The position numbers and the translations under genes were made by a program. Source: Yponomeuta sedellus (Eukaryota > Arthropoda > Insecta > Lepidoptera > Yponomeutidae). Taken from it: a stretch of DNA of 64,000 nt. The stretch spans positions 15,911,501 through 15,975,500 of the forward strand of contig OW203727.1 of the NCBI GenBank assembly GCA_934045075.1, written 5' to 3'. Shown here one piece after another: positions 1-11,289 of the stretch (position 1 is its first letter; every line of letters begins with the position of its first letter). The notes below the pieces were generated by a model. That model was not told the origin of the DNA. It made no database searches and saw nothing but the letters and a program-made list of their open reading frames with translations.

Positions 1-424
1 CGTTTTACTTCCTTTAAATATACGGTTCATTACAAACTAATAACTAAATAAAGAAACTTTGAACATTTTATTTACGAATACATAAACATTATTTTAGTTT
101 CCTCTGTATATTTGACATAATTTACTAAGTTTCATCATCACGTTTTTGTAACATGCGTAAAACGGAATAAAAATCTACACTTGTATTTTTCTTGTCATAG
201 AAAACAAACTTTGATCATAGACAATCTGATTGCAGTTCTGAATCTCTACTTAAGCAGTGATTGGCTGATCTCTACTTAAGAACTGTTTGAAAATAAAGGG
301 AGTGCTTGAGCAATGATTTAGCGCTCAAGTAATGATTGAGTGATCTGAGATCAATCTGTGCTTGAGCATCGTTCTGTAATACCGGCCTAAAACTTGTTAT
401 TGTGTGCATAACAACATTTCATGC
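1..424. other. Unassigned AT-rich DNA
   Basis: No coding or repeat family is recognised. The only visible structure is a short direct repetition around 245-370 of words such as TCTACTTAAG and AATGATT/AGTGATT, which looks like a small degenerate tandem array. Confidence 0.4.
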
Positions 425-985
425 AGATAGTCGGTTTTAGCAGTAAGGCGTCGATATATTTGTCTTCTAAATAATCCTTTATGCCATAGTAAGTTTTTCT
501 GTAGCGAGTGTGATTAAGGTAAGTCTAATATTGAGGAATCTGCTTGTAGAACCTTATACTGTGCCCATATATATTAACTATTGCTAATCGCGAAAAATAC
601 TTCATATTGTTTATTTCTGGTATTAACATTATGATGGGTGCCAATATTTTCCAAGTCTTTGATATTTTTCCTAACCTACATAATATTTTTAGAAATGTAT
701 TGACATACAACTATTAAAATGTTAGTATTTTTAAAGAAATCTCTTAGCAAATCCCTAATAGCTACCAAACTATATTGTATATAAATCGAATCGTTCTCAT
801 AAATGCAAGATGGAAATAGTCTCAATATGCCCGAACCCATAGTAGTATACCATAGGACATGATACTATAAAGTAACTAAAATAAACAAGCCTAGCAGTTG
901 CAACGTCAGTGAGTTCCCTAATTCTTTTCATTGCGTATGCTGCAGAGCTAAGCCTGTGAGCAAATTTTTGCAATATGCTCAATAC
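425..985 (-). pseudogene. LINE reverse transcriptase C-terminal remnant (CR1/Jockey-like)
   Basis: Read on the minus strand in several frames, this gives the end of a non-LTR retrotransposon ORF2. Blocks in order are LSSAAYAMKRIRELTDVATA and RLVYFSYF (frame at 797-982), SIRFYKQIP near 530-560, then KTYYGIKDYLEDKYID near 445-500. Insect LINEs carry the same order of motifs (AIYALRKI..LTD..TARLVYYSYF, then RFYNKIP, then a YY..DYL tail). Frameshifts separate the blocks and no catalytic YxDD box is present, so only the part after the palm domain survives. It is a dead, 5'-truncated copy. The clade call is by eye. Confidence 0.6.
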
Positions 986-1090
986 TCAATATTGTATTGC
1001 ATTCCACAAGTGTATACAGATGACATAACTAAAAAATATGAATCTTTGTGGACCCTGTGGGGCAAGCATGTCTTAACCCCATTGTGGTTT
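986..1090 (-). repeat. Dispersed repeat, probable LINE 3' end
   Basis: It shares TTGCATTC(C/T)ACAA and (G/T)CGGACCCTGT(A/G)GGGCA-type words, in the same order and orientation, with 62825-62925. The minus strand of the second copy contains AATAAA, so both are probably retrotransposon 3' ends read on the minus strand. It abuts the LINE remnant at 425-985. Confidence 0.35.
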
Positions 1091-1164
1091 TGCATCGTTT
1101 GTGTTCCTCAGAAATATAGTGTCTTCTACTAATTCTATTTCTACATTTCCAATTACCATATTGG

Positions 1165-1262
1165 TCTCAAGATAAGATAGAGAAGAAAGATTCATACAAT
1201 TGGCGGCCTTATTGCTTAGAGCAATTTCTTCCAGACAACCTACGATGGAGAGTTGCTGGAGG
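1165..1262 (-). repeat. LINE-K 3' end fragment
   Basis: The minus strand reads GGTTGTCTGGAAGAAATTGC followed by an AAGGCCGCC motif and a (TATCT)n-like tail. The same block recurs at 13737, 16150, 27968, 40387, 53702, 55757 and 60128. In several copies it is followed by CAATAAAG and a short TATCT/CTTAT tail, as expected for a 3'-terminal, 5'-truncated non-LTR retrotransposon. Confidence 0.55.
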
Positions 1263-2702
1263 AAAAGTGAGTAAGGTAGTGTTGGTGTAAATATGAATGT
1301 TGATATACATACTTATACTCGACTGTTTTTATGATAGGTAAGGTCCACTGCGAACTTTTCTTTTCGGAACTAAGATATAACAGCTTATTCATTGTATTCT
1401 TCGTGAATTTTTGTTGAGACTTTTTCTATCTGGGAACAACTGAATTCTAAAGTAAGTGTATTATAAATTTATAATGTAAGCCTTCATTTGGATGGTAGAG
1501 TTTTTCAAAAAGTCACCTCGTTGTCTTCTGATCTTTAAATAAATACCAACATTACCAATGACCAGCCATTCTGCAAAAAGTTTGCAACAAACCTATTCAA
1601 GTAGGAGATGAAAAACCAGGCAAAATAAGCCAAAAATAGACCGTAATTGTCATCATTCTAATCAATTATTTTAGTCAAGGGCATAATCATATCGTCGTTG
1701 TAAAGCATTTAGCAAAACAAGCGTCCTAACAATGTATGCGAATTATGCCTAGATATGACAACAACCACAGAATACAGTAACCACATGGTCTTTAGACCCG
1801 AAAAATCACAAGCCTCAAAATCAAACACAATGAAAAACCTGCCAAATTAATTGATTTCACAGTTTTTGGCGCAATATCCCATTAAATATTTGATTTAACA
1901 TTTGAATTTTAATAAGAAGTTTATGTGGAAAAATTTAATGTAAAAGACCAAGAAAAGATTGACCAATTGTAAAAGAGAATCCTAATTACCCTGAATCGAG
2001 TCAGTTGAATTGGATCAAGAAAGAGAAAGGTTTTCGTACAAAAAGTTCGTCTCATAACCTGAAAATGTGTTTCACATAAGTATCTTCTTCTCTACTTTAG
2101 TATAATTACTTATGCATATAAGTCCACATTTCTTGAAGTAGATCTTTCATGTGTTTTTACTCCTTTATGAGGATAATGATGTTGTTTGCTTTACCTTCCG
2201 TCATCGTCGGAGGCAGATTTGTTTGTAATCAGCAGATACGACGTTTTCTTAGTAACTTTAATTCTTTTGAACTTTGTCTAGATGTCATATAATCCATATA
2301 TCTGATTATCAAAATGTGTGTTTGATTTTAAAAATTGTCTTTATTGTTTATTAGGTAAACCTAGTTAGTTTAACATAAGATACAATTAGATAAAAAAAAT
2401 TGCCGACGTTTTGGCAACGTTACAATTGCTACGATCATGGGTAAGCTCAAGTGATGAGTACTTACACTCAATTATTGTTGCGGTCTACCCTCAAGTCACT
2501 CGCCACTTCCGTTTATCTTTGATAATGGGTATACTATTTCGTATTGTATAAAAGACTAAAATTGATGGTCTGCAGCTTTTTGAAATGTTTTTCGTGTGTG
2601 ACATTACAGTCGATTTTGAAACATTTAATTATAAGTATCCGTCTTAAAAATATTCTATACATGTTAAGCGATCAAGTGTTGATTAGTTCACAACATACCT
2701 AG
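1263..2702. other. No feature recognised
   Basis: AT-rich DNA with frequent stops in all frames. I see no repeat family, open frame or structured element that I can support. Confidence 0.4.
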
Positions 2703-2871
2703 TCTACACTTATATTACAAAGAGGAATAGTTTATATGATTGTATGTACGGGTAATCTTCGAAAGTACTGCTCCGATTTCAAAAGTTTTTTCACCAGTAT
2801 TTAGAATAGGCCTTCTCGGTGGACATAGGCTAATTGGTTTACCACACGGACATAGTCCTGCACACTGCTAG
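2703..2871 (+). mobile_element. Short non-autonomous Helitron-like element
   Basis: It begins with TC (TCTACACTTATATTAC), ends with CTAG and is followed by T, the usual Helitron boundary. The internal text around a GGTAATCTTCGAAAGTACTG motif and GTGGACATAGGCTA resembles common lepidopteran Helitron bodies. A weak GGAC/GTCC stem precedes the CTAG end. No Rep/helicase coding capacity is present. Confidence 0.5.
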
Positions 2872-3379
2872 TCATACATAAATCGATAGAAATAAAAACT
2901 CAGGTATTATTTCTGATTCATTGTCTTTCCCAGTAGTAGGTCATCACAAAAATTCTGCGTACCCAGTTACATCAAAGTCACATTGGTTTCGTGTCATGCG
3001 CATTTAAATAAGAGCAGTGGAATATCTATTTAATTTTCAGCGTGTATTGTGTTTGACTTTGAGCCGTCCCGTCTTTGTCGTCACGTACATTGGTGAGACG
3101 ATTGTCAGTGCTATCAACTCAATTCAGCTATAACAGCGCTTAAGAAGTCCGCCAAGAGAATAATCCTTATCAGAATCGGCCCACAAAATTTTGTTGATTG
3201 GAATGTTTGATCTTTGATGTTCGAAGCTTCGAATGCCTTAAAGAATGCCTCACCCTCCTCGCTGACGATAGCGCAACCACGTAGATGTCTCATTGCCTAG
3301 AACAAATAGCGACCTCACGTGGGACACGGGTGTTATAGCATAAATATCCATAGGTATTTGTAGCACAAAAGATGTTGGA
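2872..3379. other. No feature recognised
   Basis: Unassigned sequence of mixed composition. GC rises slightly at 3040-3130, but no open frame or motif stands out. Confidence 0.4.
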
Positions 3380-3520
3380 AAACACAAATTCTAACCGACG
3401 TGTTTCAGGAGTTGCAAATGTTAGAGGCGACCCTGTGTTTTGATTGACCCTTGTCTTAGTTTGGGTTTGCATCACACTGCTAGGCCTCCCCCACGACCTT
3501 CCACTCCTCTTCCATTTGGC
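3380..3520 (-). repeat. Dispersed repeat shared with 4770-4885
   Basis: Both places carry AAATTCTAACCG and then, about 90-100 bases on, CATCACACTGCT in the same order. The second word and the following GGCCTCCCCCACG resemble the minus-strand 3' end of an RTE-type LINE (CCACTGCTGGACATAGGCC type). The predicted peptides of both copies share an RLEF...YGY pattern, which reflects the DNA similarity and is not evidence of a gene. Confidence 0.35.
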
Positions 3521-3580
3521 TAAAAAGTTATGAAAACTACCCCCCAGCTCCAACTTGCACCTGATCAAATATTTAGATCT

Positions 3581-4600
3581 ATATTATTCTGGAACTGCAA
3601 AGAGTATGCAGGTGATGTAAGCTACTACGAGCGTTGGGTATGACATAGAAAAGACAGTGATAACATTAAGCTGCTACATAAAGCGTCTAAAGCGCTTAGT
3701 TAGTAAAGCATGCGATTGTTATTGCGAGGCATGTGTAAACAAGCCTCAAAGCGTTTGCTAGTGAACGTCATCGCGAGGATTCGGCAATTTATTTTAATAA
3801 TTTCACCGTGTTTTCAACTCATTTTGGGACTTCTGCAATAAGACGACAGTAGTTAAATGTTTGTTGGTAGGACAAAAAATGGTTTTCGGATGTTTATTTC
3901 CCTTTGTGACGCGACTACCCGCAAATACGAAGAAGTAATATTTGTTTTAGTGAATCACATTTTAATTAAGTAGATAACAAATGAAAAATATGGACCTTGG
4001 TTCTTACGTAAAGAAAACATTTTAAAAGCTGGCAACTCCTTCAAATAATCTTAAAATCGTCGATGAAAACCGTAATTGGATAGTTCAAAGACTTCTTAAA
4101 TTCGTTGAGGAAAACCGTAATTTCGGACAATAACATAAATTCATTGTTTCATAAATTGATTGAGTCTGTTCTGTACAAGTCGTACGAATTCTAGTTCAGC
4201 GATTTCGTTCAGATGCCTGTTTGTATTGATAACCTCAAAAAACAAAACAGTCGAATTGGTTGCAGCCTCTGATACGTACATGAAAAAGGTGAAAACGATT
4301 AGCGAAAAGGCGGCGTTCACTATACTCAGTAAAATAGTGCCTTCTCCAGAGTTACAGCCAAAAGCATAATCGTTTGGTAAAGTTACATGTCCCTCGCTGG
4401 TACAGCAATGACACGCTGAACTACCAAATCAGCAACATTTCGATTACCGATGGAGTCTGTATAAGTGTATTTCTAAGTTACATCTCCATGACTGGTAGTC
4501 AAAGCTCAGTCTAGTTTAAGGTTTGGATAAGAATTATTTTCTTATTTTTTTCTAGGTTCTGAGGTTCTTGTCGATCGATACCACAACATTAATATTCGAG
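3581..4600. other. No feature recognised
   Basis: AT-rich. The only open frame (4160-4369) is short, has no recognisable domain and no convincing context, so it is not called. Confidence 0.4.
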
Positions 4601-4769
4601 TTTATTTACTTTGCCAGTTTACTATGCAGGTAGAAATTTCTATCAGATGCACAAAAGAGTAACTAACGACATACTTAATCAGAGTCGCAGTTGGCTGCTT
4701 ATCTAGTTCCAAGTTCCTCGTCATTTGGTAGGTCTGTCGAAATAGTCTTGTGTAACCGTAGACGTCAAA

Positions 4770-4885
4770 AATGCAATTGTTTCCTGCAAAAAATTCTAAC
4801 CGTGTGAGGTCACGGTGACCGTTTTGAAACCTTTGGGTCTGATGACGCATCACACTGCTGAACATCAAAGGCCCGACCTCAGCTT
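4770..4885 (-). repeat. Dispersed repeat shared with 3380-3520
   Basis: Second copy of the pair: AAATTCTAACCG at the left and CATCACACTGCTGAACATC then AAAGGCC at the right. The right part resembles an RTE-type LINE 3' end on the minus strand. Confidence 0.35.
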
Positions 4886-5358
4886 ATTGTCGTTTGTCCT
4901 GACTAATCGACAGCGGATGGAGATAAGATGACTGTATTGTTTTTAATTCCGAACACTGGGAAACACGCTGTAGTGTGACTGTGAGATTATGAGGACAATA
5001 TTTTTGCTCGCTTAACACATTTTTACGTCTTGAAGACCTGTTAAAAGTGATATACACTTGAGCCTGTAAACAATCCAAACTTCTGCTTAATGAAGTGACT
5101 TCGCTTAACTTTATTTATGCCCTGGAAAACCGTCATAAAACATTTTATTTTGCACTGTGAAATGTTATCAACAGCGGGAAAGCAAAAATGTGCGAAAACG
5201 GAGGTTGCATATAAATGCAACATATAAATTAAAAAATATAGTCGATAACGACTATATCGGTGAATTGTACGCATGTTAGTTTCAAAGTTGTTTTAGCGTG
5301 AGTGTTATCAGTTTAATTTTACATGCGCATACCTCCGGTTGTTCAGTGATTTTCGCTT
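4886..5358. other. No feature recognised
   Basis: Short overlapping minus-strand frames exist here but have no domain and stop-rich surroundings. Nothing is supportable. Confidence 0.35.
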
Positions 5359-5373
5359 TAGAGTAGCGCGTTA

Positions 5374-5630
5374 GTTAGTTAGACCTGTGATTTCCGCACT
5401 TAGCCTCATAGTTGGGCCATTGTACGTAGCAAGCGCTGAGGTACGCTAATACCTCAGACACAAGGGTTTCCTTACGATGTTTTTCTTCACCGTCAGCGAG
5501 TAGTATTCCTACTATAATTTCACAAATGTACGTAACTTAGAAAACAAAGTCATTGGTACATGCCGGGGTTCGAGCCCACGACCTCCGGATTGAGAAGCCG
5601 GCGTTCTACACCGCTCCTCTACCACCGCTC
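5374..5630 (-). mobile_element. SINE-B, full copy with 15-bp target duplication
   Basis: On the minus strand the element starts GAGCGGTGGTAGAGGAGCGG. It has a pol III B-box-like GGGCTCGAACCCC and a core with ACCAATGACTTTGTTTTCTA and AAACATCGTAAGGAAACC, and it ends in TAACTAAC. It is flanked by a perfect direct repeat TAGAGTAGCGCGTTA at 5359-5373 and 5631-5645, the target-site duplication of LINE-assisted retroposition. The intact duplication argues for a fairly recent insertion. Relatives lie at 44650, 59265 and, in fragments, 15183, 30723 and 63030. Confidence 0.85.
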
Positions 5631-5771
5631 TAGAGTAGCGCGTTACGAAATTATATAAATGTAGATAATAATTGGTGCTCTTGCATAAATTAATCGTTTA
5701 TCAGACTCCATCGGTTGGAGAGATACATAATAGATATTCATTGAATTGGCTGTCTTTCAGATTTTCATGGA

Positions 5772-5805
5772 AAAATAGGGGCATCTGTGAAGATGCCCCT
5801 ATTTT
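5772..5805. repeat. Perfect hairpin
   Basis: Arms AAAATAGGGGCATCT (5772-5786) and its reverse complement (5791-5805) surround a 4-base loop. One further bulged extension adds GG/CC outside. The loop is too short for a typical pre-miRNA; it is more likely the centre of a decayed palindromic element. Confidence 0.7.
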
Positions 5806-5849
5806 CCCATAAGGTAATCGCTAAGCTGAATTCAAAATGTACTAATTTT

Positions 5850-8148
5850 TGCATTCACTACCTGAAGTTTCGCTTGATGTAGCGCTTGTTGAGATCATGA
5901 TACAACTGCGGATTGTTTAAAACCTTGAGCATAACAACAGTATAGTGTACGTGTACATACACGTATGTGTTTAATACATGCACAGAGGTAGATCCACGTG
6001 TCAACATTAGTGATCGGTTAGGTTGTTATGGTCGACAATTGCTTTGACGAATTGACTGTAGGTACGTATGAATGTTGCTGTTGTTACGCTGTATTTGCTC
6101 TGCAATTATGAAGTGGTATGATTATTTTAAATAATCGACTTTGTGTAGTTTTCACGTAATATATTTACGAGTCGAAGGGGTTGACTAGAATTTATGGAAA
6201 GAGAACTATTAGGGCTCAATGCGTGGGCAGGATTGTATTGCAGCGATTCAAGAATGAAGTGCGTTTTTTAAAATAATACTATCTTTTTATTTTCTCTTTT
6301 TATTGAAACCATAGCCTAGCTAGACCTCGACTAATTTTCTTTTTAATAACTCAAACTTAACTGGGCTGCGCTGTCCTATAGCATCGTTACAGTATCTAAG
6401 GGTTGGACTTCGAATATTCGGATATTCGCCTGTTTTACTGCTCGAATGGTTACGCCTTTGTATGCGATTTTTTCTAATATTTCGAATATTAAATACCTAT
6501 GCTTTTCCGAATTATTTTCAACGCTATGGCCAGTGTGGTTCTGCTAGCCACAACAGTGTTAATATTTAAAAATTAAAAAGTGACAATTGCATTATTATTT
6601 TATTTTCACGAAGTATGTTAGTAAGGTCTTCTAAAAGTTACAAAATTTTGATCTTAGAATTAAGGATTGATAAGCAAGACTTTTTTTTAAATCAGATATT
6701 CAAAAACTCGATTTATTGTGCTATTCATATAGTAAGTCCTAATTTTATTACTATGGACTGCACCTACGCTAAATTTATTTGCGTAGCATAGTAGAGGAAA
6801 TCTTCTCTAGGATTATTTCTGCTTTTAATGTTTCGTTTTATGCTAGGTTTTAAGCGTAACAAACAGACAAACATAAACGCGCACTTTTATACCTAGCCAG
6901 AAACTTTTGTCATTATAGTCCTGCCATAAGTACTTTTTCAAATATACGTATTCATTATAGTTTAATTCAAAATCATTATTGTAGGTACGGTAGCAAACCG
7001 TACCTACAATAACAATGATTTATAAATTTTCTTATAAATCACATACATATTGAAGTTAAGGTTGGAAACAAAGTTATGAAACCATAATACCATGGTAAAT
7101 TGTATTTTACTGATAAAGCGAAAGTCATTGTTTCGAATCGGCTTAATTCGCAACACTAGCAAACTTTAGCTTGCTAGAGTAATCGGGCAGTCATTTGGGA
7201 AGGTTAGAGAATGACAATGCCAAGGTCGTGAAGGAAACAGTTAACTAATTACCTAAGAAGCTTCCTAAAATTAGATATTTTTCAATGAAGTCACTTTAGG
7301 CGACGAATTTTGGATTTTTGACCTTACCTAACTTGGACAGTACGAGTATTGGAGTACCTTGGCTTAGTGTGGTCTGGCAGGATATCTCATACACGGGTCT
7401 CGTAATCAACTTCGAATGACGATAGCTCGATACCTCGATGATACGTTTTTTCGGTGGGTCATTACCTCGAAAGATTATGACCGCGAAGGGTTTCTTGTAA
7501 GAGTCTTGTTCTACTTATTTTCCACTCTACAAAGGTACGGTGTCTTATTCCTCTTTTAAGAAGAGGAGGTTCTAAATCTTAGCGTTTTCGCACATGTTAT
7601 TTTTCCACTAAATTAAAGCAAATATATCATCTTTATGACTAAAATTACTTATTACTTATTATTATTGTTATTAGCTTGATTTCATACCCTATCATTTGTA
7701 AGATTTGATCTCCGCTGAAAATTAGCGACGTAGGATGCCTAGCATCTCGCAGCATTAGTTGAGCGTTTAGTCCTTTTGCCAAGTTCTTACCTAGTACTTG
7801 CTTAAAATCTCGTACAAGTAAGTAATTTAGTATCAAAGTTTATAAGTGTAAGAAATCCTTTGAAGATATCCTTTGATATCCCAGCAATAAATGGTTACTC
7901 ATTCATATTCATTCATTCTTCACTTAGACCCTTATTGAACTGCGGTAGAAATGCAGTCAGAAATCGTCTACCTACTTACGTAAGTTCAACTGAAATTACC
8001 TCGGCGAGGAGGAAGTGTTGAATGGAGTTCAGTGACCAATGTGATTCTACTATGGAATAGGAACACGTGGAACGACCGCGGAGTAGAACGGTCTTGTTTG
8101 AAGAACACGTTTTCTCTAAAGCACTCCTTAGATAAAGATACATAATTA
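5850..8148. other. Mostly unique AT-rich DNA
   Basis: No gene or named transposon recognised apart from the hairpin at 6978-7010. The short minus-strand frame at 7645-7836 has no recognisable domain. Confidence 0.4.
6978..7010. repeat. Perfect hairpin in a longer imperfect palindrome
   Basis: Arms ATTGTAGGTACGGT (6978-6991) and the reverse complement (6997-7010) have a 5-base loop. AATCATT/AATGATT continues the symmetry to about 6971-7020 with a small offset. It could be a miniature element remnant. Confidence 0.7.
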
Positions 8149-8159
8149 TACTTCTTCTT

Positions 8160-8307
8160 TAAAAACCTATTTAGAGGCTAAAAATTCCACCCATGCCGGG
8201 ATTCGAACCCGCGACCTCTGGCTATCCGTGCCAGTGCTTTTTCCAACTGAGCTAATGGGCGACTCACCGGCATCAGTGAAGTTTTTTACAATATTCTCTG
8301 TATTACG
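8160..8307 (-). mobile_element. SINE-A single copy
   Basis: The minus strand reads a 5' module, a tRNA-Ile-like head (CCCATTAGCTCAGTTGG...), an anticodon-arm CTGGCACGGATAGCCAG, a B box GGTTCGAATCC, and a 3' block ending in GGTTTTTA. Direct repeats TACTTCTTCTT at 8149-8159 and 8308-8318 could be the target duplication, but this is low-complexity CTT text and the right copy is also the tail of the next LINE fragment. Confidence 0.8.
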
Positions 8308-8585
8308 TACTTCTTCTTCAGGCTATATTAGTCCACTGCTGGACACAGCCCTCCCCTAATGAGCGGCATAGCGCAAGGTTATTCCATCATTAGGGGGTAA
8401 TGCCCATAATCTCCACGCTGGGCATGCGGGTTGAGGATCGCAGTTTGGTGGCATTGTACTGCAGGGGCGCTGCTGCCCACCCCCCGGTTTGTGTCCCTTA
8501 GTCGCCTTTTACAACACCCGCGGGAAGAATTTTGGTTGTTGCTATTCTCTAGGTCGACACCACACAGGACACATAATTATACTTC
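8308..8585 (-). repeat. RTE-type LINE 3' untranslated end
   Basis: The minus strand ends in an AATATAGCCTGAAGAAGAAG-type tail preceded by a GGGGAGGGCTGTGTCCAGCA motif. The same block, plus the GCATGCGGGTTGGGGATCGC-like segment, is present on the plus strand at 56110-56345. It is a 5'-truncated LINE copy; the GAA/CTT microsatellite is its 3' tail. Confidence 0.6.
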
Positions 8586-8629
8586 ATTTGTCAAAATTGG
8601 TTTATGGGCGTTACCTCCATGCTAAACGC

Positions 8630-9234
8630 AGCTTATTGCTAGAATAAGTTTATTTAGTCTGTGGATACATTTTTTCCTTGTGTACTCTCCACCACCGACC
8701 ATTTTAATCAACGTTTTTCAAGTGTTTTGACCGTGTTTTTATAAATGGGACCGTAAGTGACGAGTCGCCAGAAAATGAAATTGTTGAATAAATGAAAATT
8801 TTCCGTTTTGACTAAACAAATTAATATTTAGTAATATTATAATTGTGGTTTCCAATAAAAACCGCAAAAGAATTGAATTGCAGGAATGTTGATGTTGGCG
8901 GACTTATGTTTATGAAATTCAGGAAGTTTTAACTCAGGAAAAGATGACAAATTCCCTAAAACTTTGAAAATATCTAAAGCGTAGTCGCATTAATGCCCAA
9001 AATTCGAGAATACAACGATTCTAAAGATTGTAAAATCACCTATATAATAAAGATCATAAATAACATCTTTAGTGATCGTGATCTGTATCACCTAATAAAC
9101 AATCACGATTAGACCCGCTAAATATCGCTAAATCGCAACGCGAGTGATTAAAAGTATTGAATTTTGTATGTTCTATTCTGTGGTAGATCTTAGGTCTTCA
9201 CCATCTTCATCGTGTGCTTATCGGAGGATGGAAC
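8630..9234. other. No feature recognised
   Basis: AT-rich unassigned DNA. Short palindromic words around AGTGATCGTGAT at 9070-9110 are the only structure seen. Confidence 0.4.
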
Positions 9235-9440
9235 CAATTCAGCTGTTCTGTCTTTAGAAACTACCAATACAAACAAGGAACTGGTATTCTGCATTGTTTA
9301 CGTTTCTATAATAAAATCCCTGAAGATATATTAAGCTTGCCTAAAACGCGGTTCAAAAAATGTGTAAAGTACACTTTGTGCTAAAGGGCTACTATAATTT
9401 AAAGAAATATTATGTATTTTTATTTATGTCTATAATCTAA
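9235..9440 (+). pseudogene. LINE ORF2 C-terminal remnant (CR1/Jockey-like)
   Basis: The plus strand translates to RFYNKIPEDILSLPKTRFKK, continues with CVKYTLC, a stop, then RATII. This is the NKIP..LP...FK..V...L pattern found at the C terminus of insect CR1/Jockey-type LINEs, also seen at 425-985. It carries stops and only the tail of the protein. Confidence 0.55.
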
Positions 9441-9449
9441 AACGATATT

Positions 9450-10033
9450 CTAAATAAACTTATTATGATCAGAAAAAAAAGTTTATTTGGCTAGAATTAA
9501 AACCAGTACAATGCATGAGTTCTATATCTTATAATAATTATGTGAACCCTATTAATTAAGGTCTTTGAAAAGACTAAGTTTCAAGTTTTTTTCTCCAAAA
9601 CGATCTAGATTTTGAAATGGACACGTAGTTTGACTTGTGGCGTTCATTGAGTTGCAGTTTCTGTGCTACTTTGAACAAAACCTTTTCATATTCGAACGGC
9701 CTTTTTCACATTGGACGGTAACCGAATGGTATTGGATTTCAAGCATCAGAATTTTTTCAGGCGTCTTCTCTCTTGTGTCAGGGTGAGCTTTCTGCACATT
9801 CAGTTTGCTGTACCGTGCGCTATTGAGGTGGGGTGCGTGAGGCAAGACAAGACGCGTAGTGAAAGTGATTCGCGAATGTCGCGTGCGCGACGGGTGGCTA
9901 GCACACCCGGCGACCTTGCCTTATACATTTATACGGACTGTGTTGCGATGAGAGGCGCCGGTCTGATTAGGCCGTGGGACGTCCATCGGATAGCCTAAAT
10001 CATAGGGTTTCAAGACAAGACCCATTTAGGGGA
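9450..10033. other. Unique DNA with a GC-richer stretch
   Basis: At 9770-9990 GC rises and a 95-codon plus frame stays open, but the peptide shows no domain and has no splice or promoter context I can support. Confidence 0.3.
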
Positions 10034-10034
10034 G

Positions 10035-10069
10035 TTTATGACTCCATATTCAAAATATGGAGTCATAAA
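10035..10069. repeat. Perfect hairpin
   Basis: Sixteen-base arms TTTATGACTCCATATT (10035-10050) and the reverse complement (10054-10069) surround a 3-base loop. No flanking target duplication was seen. Confidence 0.75.
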
Positions 10070-10089
10070 ATCATGAGGGTGTAACAAAG

Positions 10090-10215
10090 TCATCACCAAT
10101 CAATCATCCACTGCTGGACGTAAGCCTTCTCAAGACTCGCCACTTCTTTCTGTCCTGTCGCCGGCAATACGCTTTAGATCATCAGTCCAGCGAGCTTGTG
10201 AGTGTCCTACGCTGT
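10090..10215 (-). pseudogene. RTE-type LINE C-terminal remnant
   Basis: The minus strand encodes VGHSQARWTDDLKRIAGDRT, matching the (R/Q)(P/A)RWTDDLKR(I/V)AG signature at the C terminus of RTE-type endonuclease-reverse transcriptases. A stop follows, then the 3' end AAGGCTTACGTCCAGCAGTG. A 5'-truncated, inactive copy. Confidence 0.6.
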
Positions 10216-10578
10216 GTTTTCCAAAATGTCCACATGCATCCGAAAATAGGCAGAGTTCTATCCGTGGTTCTACTCGCTAATACAAAGAACTTTTTTTGGG
10301 AAGTCGGAAAATTTTGGGGAAAAATTTGAAATTGGGGAATAAATAACAGTTGTTCCATACAAAATTAAATACCTGCAACATTAAAATGAACCCCTATAAG
10401 GTTACCAGCCACAAACTTGGTAGAGCTTGTAACGTCAGCAAAAACAGTCTTGTTTTAACGTTGTATGACATAACGCAGTATTAGCAAATGACCTAAATTT
10501 GACAATTCCTCCTAATTATAAAAATAAATTGTCAGCCGAGTTTAGTTTCTCGATTTTTTTTCAGGCCACTGCACTAAT

Positions 10579-10633
10579 AAGTTCAATGTAAAAATTGAAG
10601 ACAAGAAGAAGAAGAAGTTCAATGTAAAAATTG
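10579..10633. repeat. 19-bp direct repeat around a GAA-rich 17-mer
   Basis: AAGTTCAATGTAAAAATTG occurs at 10579-10597 and 10615-10633. The spacer AAGACAAGAAGAAGAAG matches the GAAGAAGAAG tail of the RTE-type LINEs seen at 8308, 11290 and 33836. The arrangement reads as an extremely 5'-truncated LINE insertion, with only its tail left, between target duplications. Confidence 0.6.
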
Positions 10634-10639
10634 CATTGA

Positions 10640-11288
10640 TACATTCTGTATAGGATGACTTTGGACCTTACCCGCGAGCGCATAGCATGTCACTGTGGTC
10701 AGCGTCAGACGCATTTGGTTCAAAACACCTTAAGCATTGACCAGGCCATAGATTCTGTAAATTCATTGAAGTACAATGACAACTGCACAAACGTCGTGAT
10801 TTCATTTCATTGCTGCTTTAATCTGCGCCCACACACGTTTCAAACTTTTTAGACCCCAATGGTATGAAAAAACACGTCACGTGACTCGCCCATTTTTCTG
10901 TCATTGTAGTCGAATGCACTAAACTTAAACAGAATTAAAGCGTTGATAGGTTTTTGAACATAAAACATATATATATATATTGAAAGAAAAATCAGCACCT
11001 TATCAGTTTACCTTGGTTAGCACTGCGTTTGACGTAAGCATAGATTATTTTTAGCGCAGCAAAACTGAAAAATACATTAAAACATGAGCAAAATGGCAGA
11101 TAGCTAAACAATTAATTGCAAGCATTATATCTAGTTGAGACTTTGAGACGAGTGAAAATTACATCATGTCATCTTATATTAGGAGTTCTTTGCCTGAAAT
11201 GACAGTGACAGACATTGCGCATGATTGTGTGAATATGAAAAGTGAATATTACGAGTATCAGAGAATTGACTGGATCGTTGATCTAGCA
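10640..11288. other. No feature recognised
   Basis: Unassigned DNA with a small AT dinucleotide run at about 10968-10980. No supportable frame. Confidence 0.4.
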
Positions 11289-11289
11289 G

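Noticed and set aside
10968..10982. AT dinucleotide microsatellite
   Set aside because: Only about six units, unremarkable.
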